From: Thiothrix sp.
GTDB lineage: Bacteria > Pseudomonadota > Gammaproteobacteria > Thiotrichales > Thiotrichaceae
Reading direction: 5' to 3'
Assembly (NCBI RefSeq): GCF_028714775.1
Contig: NZ_JAQTLS010000010.1
Span: forward strand, 113,757-177,756
Length of the DNA stretch: 64,000 nt
Shown here: one piece after another, positions 18,845-27,453 of the stretch
Numbering within the stretch: position 1 is the stretch's first letter
Layout of the letters: each line of letters starts with the position of its first letter
The notes under the pieces: model-generated
Seen by the model: the letters and a program-made list of their open reading frames with translations, nothing else
What the model was told of the DNA's origin: nothing
Database searches by the model: none
Program-made: the position numbers and the translations under genes

Positions 18845-18961
18845 TCAGGCATCAAACAAACCCTTGGTGTCTTTTTTCACTTGCTTCGCCGCCTTTTTTT
18901 CTTTTGGGGTCATGATGGCTTTCTTTTTCGCTTCCTTATTGGGCTTTTTTTCTTTGCTCAT
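18845..18961 (-). CDS. Lysine-rich microprotein
   Basis: 38 residues, about 40 percent Lys, reading MSKEKKPNKEAKKK then TPKEKKAAKQVKK, with a C-terminal GLFDA. A GGAG lies 10 bp upstream of the ATG. Small basic proteins of this form are frequent in proteobacteria and may bind nucleic acid; the function is unknown. Because low-complexity A-rich DNA can mimic such ORFs, I keep confidence moderate. Confidence 0.5.
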   Translation of the reverse strand: MSKEKKPNKEAKKKAIMTPKEKKAAKQVKKDTKGLFDA

Positions 18962-19159
18962 GGTTTCTGTGCTCCGGGTAATTCGTGGGGTTCCTGTGCA
19001 GCGAAATTGCTGACAGTACGTAAAAATTACTGGACTCCAATAAAAAATAGATGCTATCTACCTTACCACAGAAATGTATATGGAAATTGCTTATTCGGTG
19101 GGCTGTTGCTGTTCGCGGGTGGCTAGCGGATGGTGCTCAATTCCGGTAGCCAGACATTT

Positions 19160-20848
19160 TTATTGTACTTTCACCACATCCAGTTGTTCACTATCGGTCA
19201 ATAACACCCACGCGCTAAGTTTGGGTAATGCCGCGATTTCGGGCAATTGCAGATAGCCTTGCACTTGCGTAATGCCCTCTTCCCGCTTGGCTTCCCAACC
19301 TTTCACACCCTCGGATTTTTTGGCGTATTTCAGTTCGATCAAATGCTGGTGCGGCACAGCATACGGGCTGCGCTCCAGCAGCAGGATGTCGGGGTAACGG
19401 TGATTCATTTCGCGCTCGCTTTGGATGAAATACACCGGAGAATGGTAGAGCAACGTCAGCAGCAGGGTTTTGATGTGCTTTTCATCCATCTTCATGAAAT
19501 CGCGGTTGGAAAGCACCTGCAACACCCGCTGCATTTCATTTAGCAATGGCTGGATGTCATCTTGCAATGCCAACAGTTCAATGGCTTGCGTCAAGGATTG
19601 GTTGGGGATGCTGATCTGGTTGCGGCGTTCCAGTTCCACCTTGAAATAGTGGAAATAGAGTTCGCGGATCACATGGTTGGGGATGGCGAACACCGTTTGC
19701 GTCAGGGTGCTGCCGCTAATGGTCACAAATCCCATGTAAGCCAGCAGGCTGATGAAATCGTCACGGCTGAAATTTTTGTCCAACTCAAACTTGCGTTGCT
19801 GTTGGGCTTTTACCGTGCCAGTGGTAATGAGTTCATCCAGCACTTGATAGTTGGCTTCCGTATCACCGATGCCAAACAACGCCATGATTTTGCGGTAATC
19901 GGAGGCGATATTCTCGTCCAGCATTTGTTCGGGGTAAGCGCATTCTTCCAAGCGGAAATTATCGAGGAAATACAGTACCATATTGGCGTTGTATACCGTT
20001 TCGGTTGCTTTGGGGTGGAAACGGTAGCCGTTGTACCAGTGTGCCATATCATCCAACAAAACGTTGGTATCCAACTGGCAGGTTTCAACCAATGGCTGAA
20101 TCAAAGCCGCGACTTCTGTTTGGGTGAAACCCATTGTTGCGTTGAAATCACGATGCAGCGACAGGTTTCTGGCGATATTGAACCCGCTGGTCATGCTGTC
20201 GAGCATCAACGGAGTGACACCTGTGATGAACAAACGGTCTATCGTGCCGCGCTGGGTCGCCGTCTTGATCGTTTCATAAAAACTGCGCACGAAACCGCCT
20301 TTGCCCATCACGCTTTGGAACAATTTCGGGTCATCCGCCAGCATGGAATTGGCGAAATGGTCGTATTCGTCGATCAACAGGAAGATTTTTTGTGTTTCAG
20401 TCGCTTTGAAAAAAGATTCCATTTTTTCGTAGGGGGATGGGCTTTTCGCAACACTGGCGATGGCTTCAGGCGGATAGTGATAACGTTCAAGGGTGCGTTG
20501 CAAAGCCACATCGACTTTATGGGTAAATACACGGTAAACCGATTCCGCGCTATCCGTAGCAATCCCACTGAAATCCATGAACAGCACCTGATAGCTGCTC
20601 CTCGTCGGGGTGGGATGTTGCCCGATGTGGAGTTGGGAAAAAATCGCCTCGAAATCTGCTTGGTGCTTGATGTCGTAGTAATACTCCAGAGCAGAGATGA
20701 ACAGGCTTTTACCGAAACGGCGCGGGCGCAACAGAAAGTGGTACTGCCCATCGGCTTCTAACGCGGCGATGTAGGCGGTTTTGTCCACATAGACAAAGCC
20801 TTCGGTGATGACTTTCTTGAAATTGCTTAAGCCGTAGGGGATTTTCAT
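19160..20848 (-). CDS. AAA-ATPase-like / PD-(D/E)XK nuclease-domain protein
   Basis: 562 residues. The N-terminus FKKVITEGFVYVDKTAYI...FLLRPRRFGKSLF is the AAA-like domain with a degenerate Walker A (RPRRFGKSL); Walker B is FLLIDEYDHF (about 152-161). The C-terminus (IQSEREMNHRYPDILLLER...HLIELKY) is the PD-(D/E)XK nuclease-like domain of PF08011, with D and ExK motif residues. This family is often expanded in filamentous and Bacteroidetes-type genomes; its role is unknown, with DNA processing or mobile-element control proposed from domains. Followed upstream by a mobile region. Confidence 0.85.
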   Translation of the reverse strand: MKIPYGLSNFKKVITEGFVYVDKTAYIAALEADGQYHFLLRPRRFGKSLFISALEYYYDIKHQADFEAIFSQLHIGQHPTPTRSSYQVLFMDFSGIATDSAESVYRVFTHKVDVALQRTLERYHYPPEAIASVAKSPSPYEKMESFFKATETQKIFLLIDEYDHFANSMLADDPKLFQSVMGKGGFVRSFYETIKTATQRGTIDRLFITGVTPLMLDSMTSGFNIARNLSLHRDFNATMGFTQTEVAALIQPLVETCQLDTNVLLDDMAHWYNGYRFHPKATETVYNANMVLYFLDNFRLEECAYPEQMLDENIASDYRKIMALFGIGDTEANYQVLDELITTGTVKAQQQRKFELDKNFSRDDFISLLAYMGFVTISGSTLTQTVFAIPNHVIRELYFHYFKVELERRNQISIPNQSLTQAIELLALQDDIQPLLNEMQRVLQVLSNRDFMKMDEKHIKTLLLTLLYHSPVYFIQSEREMNHRYPDILLLERSPYAVPHQHLIELKYAKKSEGVKGWEAKREEGITQVQGYLQLPEIAALPKLSAWVLLTDSEQLDVVKVQ

Positions 20849-21110
20849 GGCACGTCCTGCACGGTAGTGATGAGTGAGGATGATAGCATATTGCAGTGGG
20901 GCTGGCGGCGTTGGGTGTTAGCGTATAGCGTGAACCCTTATCGGTAGGGCAATATCTGTCCAGATACGGTCAGCAGCACTTTTCATGATAATATACTGAT
21001 TTCAAAGGTGTAATAGAAAATTCGCCCCATCCTGAAAATTCAAGGTGTTGCGCATGGCAATCATCTCAGTTGGATTGAAAATATCTAACGCTAAATGAAG
21101 GAGGTCAAAC

Positions 21111-21287
21111 GTGAAAACACATGATCAATTAGTTGAGCAGTTGATGTCCCATCCCGGTGTTCGTGCTGAGGTTGAGCGGATTGAGCAAGAAGAAATCGAG
21201 TTGCTTGGCCAGTTGCTTAAAACAAGACTTGATGCAGGTCTGACACAAGCGCAACTTGCGGAACGGATGGGAACGCAAGCCACTTAA
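21111..21287 (+). pseudogene. Truncated XRE/HigA-type antitoxin
   Basis: 58 residues from a GTG with a very strong AAGGAGGT site 6 bp upstream. The product runs HPGVRAEVERIEQEE...LLKTRLDAGLTQAQLAERMGTQAT and stops. It breaks off in the middle of the helix-turn-helix; intact relatives normally continue with PAVARLE and a further 30 or so residues. The stop lies 11 bp before a palindromic MITE-like element, and no continuation is found beyond that element. No toxin partner is visible. I infer that an insertion/deletion truncated the gene. Confidence 0.6.
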
Positions 21288-21298
21288 CTATGGGGGTA

Positions 21299-21419
21299 TT
21301 GTCTGAACTGGGATTCACAAGATTAAAGGATTAGCAGGATGAAGAGTCACCGCCATCCACTGTTCGGAGTCCTACCCATCCTGTTAATCCTTCAATCCTA
21401 AAAATCCCAGTTCAGACAA
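21299..21419. mobile_element. Palindromic MITE-like element (121 bp)
   Basis: Perfect 17-bp terminal inverted repeats (TTGTCTGAACTGGGATT) continue inward as a degenerate inverted repeat (AAAGGATTAGCAGGATG against GAAGGATTAACAGGATG), about 43 bp per arm around an asymmetric centre. It has no ORF. I could not identify a target-site duplication. Similar hairpin-forming repeats occur in other bacteria (memory, not checked). Confidence 0.7.
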
Positions 21420-21615
21420 CGGCGTGGTTGCCGAATCCAGCGCAAAAAATAATGCGCCTGCCGTTCGTCGGCTGTATAATCCTGTGAAATTGATTACCAA
21501 ACGGGAAGATGTGTCATGTTGACAACAAGTTACGGTATAGTGCAGGTGGCTTCATATCCTTATAGACTGCTTCCGCATAGCCTGTTAGACAAGGCTTCCG
21601 TCTAACAAACTGTTA

Positions 21616-21622
21616 GTTATAC
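21616..21622 (+). other. Integron recombination core site (GTTATAC), left border of cassette 1
   Basis: GTTATAC is the exact reverse complement of the left-end (R'') heptamer of the first attC site (GTATAAC at 22421). This is the relationship expected if the cassette inserted between G and TTATAC here. The sequence just upstream (GTTAGAC, GTCTAAC, TGTTAG) has further core-like repeats and may be a residual attC or attI. Confidence 0.65.
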
Positions 21623-21640
21623 CTAATAGCAACTCTACCA

Positions 21641-22417
21641 ATGAACAAATACCAGTTTTCACATTCAGAAAGATACGCGGTGTGGCTTAATCACGGAAAA
21701 AGATGCTGGCTATGTGAAGAGCCGCTTCGCTTTGCCGATGCTTCAATTGATCATGTCATCCCTGAGAGTTTGTTAGAAGATAAGCCTGAATTTGATAGAA
21801 TTGTCGATGAATATGATTTGCCAAAAACATTTCAAATAAACAGTTTTGCTAACTGGCTACCAACCCACCTGCGCTGCAATCAACAAAAATCAAACAAAAC
21901 ATTCAAGTTTACCTACTCTTTAAAAATAATCATCGAAAAACTCTTAGAAAAAAAAGATGCCGTTATAAAAAGTGAATGCCATATTAAAAAGGATGTTAAA
22001 AAAGATAAACTATTCGCCAAAATACAAACAGAACTAAATAAAAAGTCAATAACAATTGAAGAACTTGAATCTTTTGTTGAAGACCTTGGTGGTGGACTTT
22101 TTCACCATACAATAGTTGCATCGGATACGTCACAACTTATTCGGCTTGATAACGGATACTGGGTACATAAAAGAGATATTGTGGCTACTGGTTCTTGCAC
22201 TTGTGAGCGTAACTCGTGCGTCGACCATCAAAATAAAGTTATATGTATTTGGGATAATACTCTTCCAGAGTGGGTTATAAAGAAAAGACTATACTGGAAA
22301 TGTTATGATGAAATAATCAAATGCCCCAGATGCAATGAGCAGCACAAGAGAGGACATATTGGCAGAGAGAATATATGCCTGAAGCCATATCAAGATCAAT
22401 TGAATCAATGCGATTAA
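21641..22417 (+). CDS. HNH endonuclease, integron cassette gene
   Basis: 258 residues. The HNH/treble-clef motif is complete near the N-terminus: CWLC (22, 25), DHVIP (Asp37-His38), NWLPTHLRCN (Asn71, His76, Cys79). A basic middle section and a C-terminal part with CTCERNSC and CPRCN cysteine pairs suggest a second zinc-binding unit. The gene is AT-rich compared with its neighbours and has no good ribosome site, as is common in cassettes. It fills the first cassette (core 21616 to attC 22421-22510). Likely a defence nuclease; target unknown. Confidence 0.8.
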   Translation: MNKYQFSHSERYAVWLNHGKRCWLCEEPLRFADASIDHVIPESLLEDKPEFDRIVDEYDLPKTFQINSFANWLPTHLRCNQQKSNKTFKFTYSLKIIIEKLLEKKDAVIKSECHIKKDVKKDKLFAKIQTELNKKSITIEELESFVEDLGGGLFHHTIVASDTSQLIRLDNGYWVHKRDIVATGSCTCERNSCVDHQNKVICIWDNTLPEWVIKKRLYWKCYDEIIKCPRCNEQHKRGHIGRENICLKPYQDQLNQCD

Positions 22418-22420
22418 AGA

Positions 22421-22510
22421 GTATAACGAGCACATCGACGACGGACGCGGTGACAGCCCGCGATTCTTACCACTTACTCCCCGCCGCGCCCGCCACACAT
22501 GACGTTAGGA
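22421..22510 (+). other. attC recombination site 1
   Basis: 90 bp, from R'' GTATAAC to R' GTTAGGA. Inner arms GACGGACGCGGTG and CGCCGCGCCCGCC can pair with two mismatches, giving the folded single-strand hairpin used by integron integrases. The left arm (29 bp from 22435) is identical in attC site 2. R'' matches the core at 21616, R' matches R'' of attC 2, which fixes two consecutive cassettes. Confidence 0.8.
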
Positions 22511-22517
22511 TAAAATA

Positions 22518-23348
22518 ATGACACTTGCCGTTGCATGGAATCGTCACGATGGTATTCATTTCGCCTCTGACTCAAGAATATCTAAAGGTGATAAGAATTC
22601 TGATTATGGAGTAAAGGTTGTACCAGTTCATATCAAAGTATTTGAGCCAACGCGAGACGGCGAGCAATCCTTCGTTGCTTTCGATTGCGTATACGGAATG
22701 TGTTTCGCAGGTGATTTTGCAGGCGCATCCATAATAAGAAACTTTTTATCAATATCACTACAACGGCTTCAGTATATTCCAGCATTCTCAGAAGTTTCTT
22801 TTTTAAATATTTGTCGTATCACATATAAAATATATTCTGAATTATCAGCAAAGATTAAAAGTGAAATTGATAGTGAAAGCATAGACTTTTTTCTCTCAGG
22901 CTATTGCCCAAAGAACGAAAAGATTATGCTTGCTAAATTTTATATAGATTATGGTGAAGATATAAGTCGCTTTGATCCAAAACTTGAAGTAATCGATTAT
23001 CAGAATTCCAATGATCCAATTTATTATATCGGTTCTGGTGAGAATGAATATCCACTTTACTTAGATATTCATTTTAACAAACCGTTATCAACGAGACCCT
23101 TATTTGCATTAAAAAGCTTGATTAAAAGCAATAGAGTGGCATCTGTGGGTGGGAATATTCAGGTGGGGGCTTTTGATAATAGGAACGAATTTTATATGCT
23201 CGGCGTCGTCGAAGAGACAAAAAACGAAGCAGGCCTAATTGACAAAATATCTTATTTCTATGCTGGCATCGATATGAATAGTGACATTATCGATATCGAT
23301 GAAGGCGCGTTTATCGTTATGGGAAATTATGTTGATCCCTATCGATAG
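22518..23348 (+). CDS. Proteasome-like Ntn hydrolase, integron cassette gene
   Basis: 276 residues. The N-terminus MTLAVAWNRHDGIHFASDSR resembles proteasome beta/HslV-type Ntn hydrolases. If Met1 is removed, Thr becomes residue 1, with Asp17 (ASDSR) and Lys32 (GVKVV), matching the Thr1/Asp17/Lys33 catalytic trio of proteasomal peptidases. The rest is AT-rich and unfamiliar. It has no clear ribosome site and starts 8 bp after the attC 1 core; it is the only gene of cassette 2. Function unknown; a defence role is plausible. Confidence 0.72.
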   Translation: MTLAVAWNRHDGIHFASDSRISKGDKNSDYGVKVVPVHIKVFEPTRDGEQSFVAFDCVYGMCFAGDFAGASIIRNFLSISLQRLQYIPAFSEVSFLNICRITYKIYSELSAKIKSEIDSESIDFFLSGYCPKNEKIMLAKFYIDYGEDISRFDPKLEVIDYQNSNDPIYYIGSGENEYPLYLDIHFNKPLSTRPLFALKSLIKSNRVASVGGNIQVGAFDNRNEFYMLGVVEETKNEAGLIDKISYFYAGIDMNSDIIDIDEGAFIVMGNYVDPYR

Positions 23349-23353
23349 AATAA

Positions 23354-23445
23354 TCCTAACAATTATGTCGACGACGGACGCGGTGACAGCCCGCGACTTC
23401 GCACAATTCTATTCCCCGTCGCGCCCATCAATTCAGACATTGATG
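23354..23445 (+). other. attC recombination site 2 (right end degenerate)
   Basis: 92 bp. R'' TCCTAAC is the reverse complement of the upstream core GTTAGGA; the 29-bp left arm starting TCGACGACGG repeats that of attC 1; the right arm CCCCGTCGCGCCC pairs back with it. The expected right core reads ATTGATG instead of GTTRRRY, so the site looks decayed at its outer end. Confidence 0.75.
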
Positions 23446-23527
23446 GCGATAAACACCTTTTCCTATGGATCATTGGATTAATCAGCTCAGGTAAATCCCA
23501 CGAAAATTTGATTGGAACCCCTAAACC

Positions 23528-24253
23528 ATGACACAGCCCTATTACCGAATTTTTTTACTCAGCCACATGCGAGCCTACAGCAGTACGTTGGGGCATATTA
23601 TCGGCTCACACCCACGCATCAATGGCTATTACGAAATGCACCAAAGCTACCTCTGCGATGCTGATTTAGCCCAGCAAATCGCGGATTATAGCCAGCACGA
23701 TAGCTTAAAACCAAACAGTCACTATCAGTTTGATAAACTGCTGCACAACGATTACCAACTGAATTTAAGCCTGCCCGCGTTGCAAGATGCTGTCATTTTT
23801 ATTGCATTGCGCGAACCTGAGCCAACCATTAAAAGTATCATTAAGTTGTTTCGGAAGAAATCCGACGATCATTTGTATGCGCAACCCACTGGCGCAACCA
23901 ACTATTACCTTGAGCGTTTGCAAACTCTTGCCGACTTCGCCCAGCAACACCCGCAACGTTATTACTATTTTGATACCGAAAAAGTCTGTACTGACACCGA
24001 CGGCTTATTAAGCCAGTTACAGCAATGGATAGGTGTGGCTGAACCGTTATCGCGTGAATACGGTAGCTTTGCCAAAACGGGCGTAGCGGGTGCGGGGGAT
24101 ACTTCACCACTCATTCACACGGGCAAAGTATTACCGAATTTTCAAGAAGCGCTGGATGATGTGGAATTGGATGCGACGTTATTGCAACAGGCAGAGCAAG
24201 CTTACCAAAGTAGCCGCGCCCTATTGCTGCAATACGCCAAGCAGTCTTTTTAG
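23528..24253 (+). CDS. Sulfotransferase-family protein
   Basis: 241 residues. The N-terminal LLSHMRAYSSTLGHIIGSHPRINGYYEMH corresponds to the PAPS 5'-phosphosulfate loop region of P-loop sulfotransferases; ALREPEPTIKSIIKLF matches the 3'-phosphate-binding Arg/Ser segment. It would transfer sulfate from PAPS to a carbohydrate or lipid hydroxyl. It is convergent with a glycosyltransferase gene (4-bp overlap), which suggests a shared glycan product. Confidence 0.7.
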   Translation: MTQPYYRIFLLSHMRAYSSTLGHIIGSHPRINGYYEMHQSYLCDADLAQQIADYSQHDSLKPNSHYQFDKLLHNDYQLNLSLPALQDAVIFIALREPEPTIKSIIKLFRKKSDDHLYAQPTGATNYYLERLQTLADFAQQHPQRYYYFDTEKVCTDTDGLLSQLQQWIGVAEPLSREYGSFAKTGVAGAGDTSPLIHTGKVLPNFQEALDDVELDATLLQQAEQAYQSSRALLLQYAKQSF

Positions 24254-25758
24254 CGCGTGAATAACTGATCCCACACCTCGCGCTCCCCGCGATAATTCAT
24301 TAGCGCGGCAATAATCTGCTGCTTGCGCCCTTCACGGTGAGCAGCGGATTGTATTTGCTGCCATGCAGTGGCGTCATCACCGAAATTCCGCTCGATATTT
24401 TGCAAAAATTGCGCGATTTGCTGCGAAGCAGGTGTCGCCTCCCAAGCGTGTTGTGATGCAAGCCAAGTCTCAAGCGCGTGGCGACGTTGGTTCACGGCGG
24501 CGTGTTTCGCCTGATACAAGGCCAGCATCTCGGCTTCGACTTTATCCACAACTTGCCGCAAACGTTCAGCATCCGTCAATTGCGCCAAATCGTAGTGTTT
24601 GAGCCATTCCACTACCGAAAATAGCATTAAATCACCAAAAAACTGGCGTTCAAATTCATCCGAAATATCAATCGCGGCATCGTGTTGCTGTTCCACGCCG
24701 GGGCGGAAACCTTCTTCTTCATCGGTCGTGCGCTTATGCAACATCGGCAAATTAGCGGAAGCAAAACGTTCACCAATTTCAGCCTGAATCAAACGTCCCG
24801 CTGTCGGCCCCGACATCCGCAAGCGCAAATGCCCAAACGGAATAATGTATTTCAGCCCATCGAAATTAACGATGTAATTTCCGGGGTAAACCGTGCGTGC
24901 CGGAGCCAATTTCGTTACATCAGCGTCAGGTTGGAATGCGGTTTTACGGGTCAAATGTTCTCCGAAAAAGAATGCCTGCAAACGCTTGGCGAAATGATTT
25001 AAACAAGCGGCATGATCATGTTCCCCTTCCAGCGGGCAACGGTAATCAAAATGGTCGACTTGCTGGTTAAAACCGAATAGCTTCGCCAGATCGTGATAAG
25101 CCGCATCACCTGGCAAGGGCGTATCGCGGTGGAATTGGCATTCGGATTGCGGCTCAAATTCCGCGATTTCATGCAGGAACGCAGCTACATCATCGAGAAA
25201 GTTCGCTGCCATTACCGAAGGTGATACCGGCGGATCACCCACCAATTTCCCGGTTAGCATGGTGATGTCATTGCTTTGGAAAATACGGTTAATGTGGTTG
25301 AAATAATTCAGTTCCGGCAAAAATAGCTGGTCGCTATCCACCAGATAATAAAGGGTGCGGTCTTTATCCTGCGTGAGTTCCAGCATTTTCAGGTAGCTTA
25401 AATTGCGGTTAGCTGCCTGTCCTTTACGGAAAAAACGCTCGGCAGGTTGGGTAGTAAGCAAATGCCCCAAATGTTGCCGCTGCGCTGCGGGAATGCTTTG
25501 CAATACCTGAAATTGTTCCGGCAGGTTGAAATGGATAACCTCCAACCCTTTTTGGGAATACTCCGCGACCAGTGCCTTATGCGTGTCGATATGCTGCGGT
25601 TCACGGCTATCTTCAGCTACCAGCACGGTGATTTTACCGCCATACGCATAGCGTTCGCGCTGCTGGTAAATACTTTCCAGACAGTTGCGTAAATGGGGCG
25701 GGCGGTCAGCGACAGGAATGCTGATAATGAAATGGGACAGGTCAGTAACACCCGACAT
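24250..25758 (-). CDS. GT-A glycosyltransferase-like protein
   Basis: 502 residues from the ATG at 25758, which has AAGGGG at a good distance; a GTG at 25764 is also open. The N-terminus HFIISIPVADRPPHLRNCLESIYQQ is the first strand-helix of a GT-A family-2-like fold, and YYLVDSDQLFLPELNYFN carries the DxD metal motif. The long C-terminal half is helical and not recognised. It follows the TPP enzyme gene with a gap of about 9 bp and is probably co-transcribed with it. Acceptor unknown. Confidence 0.7.
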   Translation of the reverse strand: MSGVTDLSHFIISIPVADRPPHLRNCLESIYQQRERYAYGGKITVLVAEDSREPQHIDTHKALVAEYSQKGLEVIHFNLPEQFQVLQSIPAAQRQHLGHLLTTQPAERFFRKGQAANRNLSYLKMLELTQDKDRTLYYLVDSDQLFLPELNYFNHINRIFQSNDITMLTGKLVGDPPVSPSVMAANFLDDVAAFLHEIAEFEPQSECQFHRDTPLPGDAAYHDLAKLFGFNQQVDHFDYRCPLEGEHDHAACLNHFAKRLQAFFFGEHLTRKTAFQPDADVTKLAPARTVYPGNYIVNFDGLKYIIPFGHLRLRMSGPTAGRLIQAEIGERFASANLPMLHKRTTDEEEGFRPGVEQQHDAAIDISDEFERQFFGDLMLFSVVEWLKHYDLAQLTDAERLRQVVDKVEAEMLALYQAKHAAVNQRRHALETWLASQHAWEATPASQQIAQFLQNIERNFGDDATAWQQIQSAAHREGRKQQIIAALMNYRGEREVWDQLFTR

Positions 25759-25767
25759 AAGCACCCC

Positions 25768-27441
25768 TTAGCGGCGTGAGGAATAATTCGGATAAGCATC
25801 CTGATCAATCATTAGCTCGATCAGGTTAATCCCGTGATGGAAATCAGCTTGTTCAAATACTTGTTGGCAATCAACAGTGTTTTCAACGCGAAAATGCGTA
25901 ATGCCGAATGACTGTGCCAGCAACGCATAATCCGGGTTTTTGAAATCGCAATCCAAGAAGCGTTGTTCATACTGCTGGTGCTGGTTTTTGCGGATCAAGC
26001 CCAAGGTCTGGTTATTGAATAGCACAATATTCAGTGGGATGTGGTAATTCACCGCTGTCATGATTTCCATGCAGCACATTTGGAAGCCCCCATCACCGAG
26101 TATTGCAAAGGTTGGCTTATCCACAGTAAAGCGTGAACCAATTGCTGCGGGTATTGCATGACCCAGCGATGAAACCCCAGTATTTGGCACAAAATGGTCT
26201 TGGCTGGTCACGCGATAAAAATTCTGGGCGAAAATGATATTGTCATCCACCAGCACAATGCCATCATTGAACTGTTGTTCCAGCAAGGCAAAAAAGCGTT
26301 TCACCAAATCGAACTTTTCACCGAAAATTACCGCACCATCAGCAACCATTTGTTGGTCTATGGTGCGTTTGAAAGTCGCTAAATTCGGGCGGACTTTAGG
26401 TTCAATCACTTGCTGTGTGCAATAAACATTAATCGACTGTAGAAAGTCCCCAAGGTCAGATTGGATCGCTAAATCTGCCTTAAACACCTTTTCCAGTTGC
26501 GCCACATTGCGGTCAACCTGAATAATTTTTTTTCCGTGTAATAGGGCTGTTTGCCACACATAACTGGTGCGTTCATTAAAACCCGCGCCGAGTAGGATAA
26601 TCAGGTCGGCTTCATGCAGAAAATAGTTCATGGCATAGCCGCCGGAAGTCACGCCCAAACTGCCCAATGACAGTTCCGCACGTTCATCCATTGCGCCTTT
26701 GCCTTTTAGGCTGGAAGCCACCGGGATGTTCAAACGGTTGCTGAATTCACGCAGGGCATCGTGTGCTTGTGCGGCTTGGATGCAGCCATAACCTGCTAAG
26801 ACCACCGGGCGTTGGGCGGCGCGGATCATTTCGCCGCATTGTTCCAGTGTTTGCGGGGCAATTTTCAGCTTGGGGAGGGGGTGCAGTTCCGGCAATTTGT
26901 CGAGGATTGCCGCATCCACCAGCTCTTTTTGCACATTTACCGGAATGCTCAACACCACCGGGCCGGGGACATCCGACATCAGTTGGCGGGCAGCTTGGTT
27001 CAGTACATTGATGAGGTAATCGGTGCGTTCGATCAGTTTGTGGTAACGGGTGATGCCGGAAAATAGCGCGGTTTGGTCGATGCTGCCGCCTTCCCCTGAG
27101 CTTTCTTGCAAGCCGCCGCGCCCAAAAATATAGGTAGGGGCTTCGCCGGTAATCACCAGCACGGGTAATTTGTCAGCGTAAGCATTGGCAATGCCGGTGA
27201 TCAGGTTGCTAGCGCCCGGCCCTGCGGTGGTGATGCAAGCGCCAATACGCCCACTGACCCGTGCGTATCCTCCCGCCATGAACGCCGCGCCCTGCTCGTG
27301 CTTGACCAACACCGTTTGGATGTTGGAGCCATACAGGTCATCGTAAACTGGCAAAATATGCGCACCGGGCATACCGAAAAGCGTATCGACGCCCAGCCGT
27401 TGCAGGAATTTGACGATGAGCTTGCTGACTTGAATTTTCAT
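25768..27441 (-). CDS. Thiamine diphosphate enzyme, acetolactate synthase-like
   Basis: 557 residues with the three domains of the POX/AHAS family: PYR domain (VKHEQGAAFMAGGYAR with the catalytic Glu, about residue 49), central domain, and PP domain with the ThDP motif GDGGFQMCCMEI...FNNQTLG. It is not the housekeeping IlvB, whose small subunit gene is missing here. Its pairing with a glycosyltransferase (same operon) and near a sulfotransferase suggests a role in making an unusual sugar or small metabolite. Substrate not assignable. Confidence 0.75.
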   Translation of the reverse strand: MKIQVSKLIVKFLQRLGVDTLFGMPGAHILPVYDDLYGSNIQTVLVKHEQGAAFMAGGYARVSGRIGACITTAGPGASNLITGIANAYADKLPVLVITGEAPTYIFGRGGLQESSGEGGSIDQTALFSGITRYHKLIERTDYLINVLNQAARQLMSDVPGPVVLSIPVNVQKELVDAAILDKLPELHPLPKLKIAPQTLEQCGEMIRAAQRPVVLAGYGCIQAAQAHDALREFSNRLNIPVASSLKGKGAMDERAELSLGSLGVTSGGYAMNYFLHEADLIILLGAGFNERTSYVWQTALLHGKKIIQVDRNVAQLEKVFKADLAIQSDLGDFLQSINVYCTQQVIEPKVRPNLATFKRTIDQQMVADGAVIFGEKFDLVKRFFALLEQQFNDGIVLVDDNIIFAQNFYRVTSQDHFVPNTGVSSLGHAIPAAIGSRFTVDKPTFAILGDGGFQMCCMEIMTAVNYHIPLNIVLFNNQTLGLIRKNQHQQYEQRFLDCDFKNPDYALLAQSFGITHFRVENTVDCQQVFEQADFHHGINLIELMIDQDAYPNYSSRR

Positions 27442-27453
27442 GGGTTGCTAAGT

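Noticed and set aside
18845..18961. Rejecting the Lys-rich ORF as low-complexity noise
   Set aside because: Kept as a low-confidence gene instead, because it has a proper start, a GGAG site and a form common in proteobacteria.
19562..20761. Long plus-strand ORF of 399 residues
   Set aside because: It is antisense to the AAA/PD-(D/E)XK gene, which shows clear domain motifs; the plus-strand translation is rich in His, Gln, Phe typical of shadows.
22435..22490. Possible intI integrase nearby
   Set aside because: No tyrosine recombinase ORF is found on either strand in the window, so the array is called integrase-less.
22435..23396. Two 29-bp identical repeats starting TCGACGACGG, considered as CRISPR repeats or IS ends
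   Set aside because: Only two copies 930 bp apart with a gene between; flanking heptamers pair with the previous core sites, which identifies them as attC sites.
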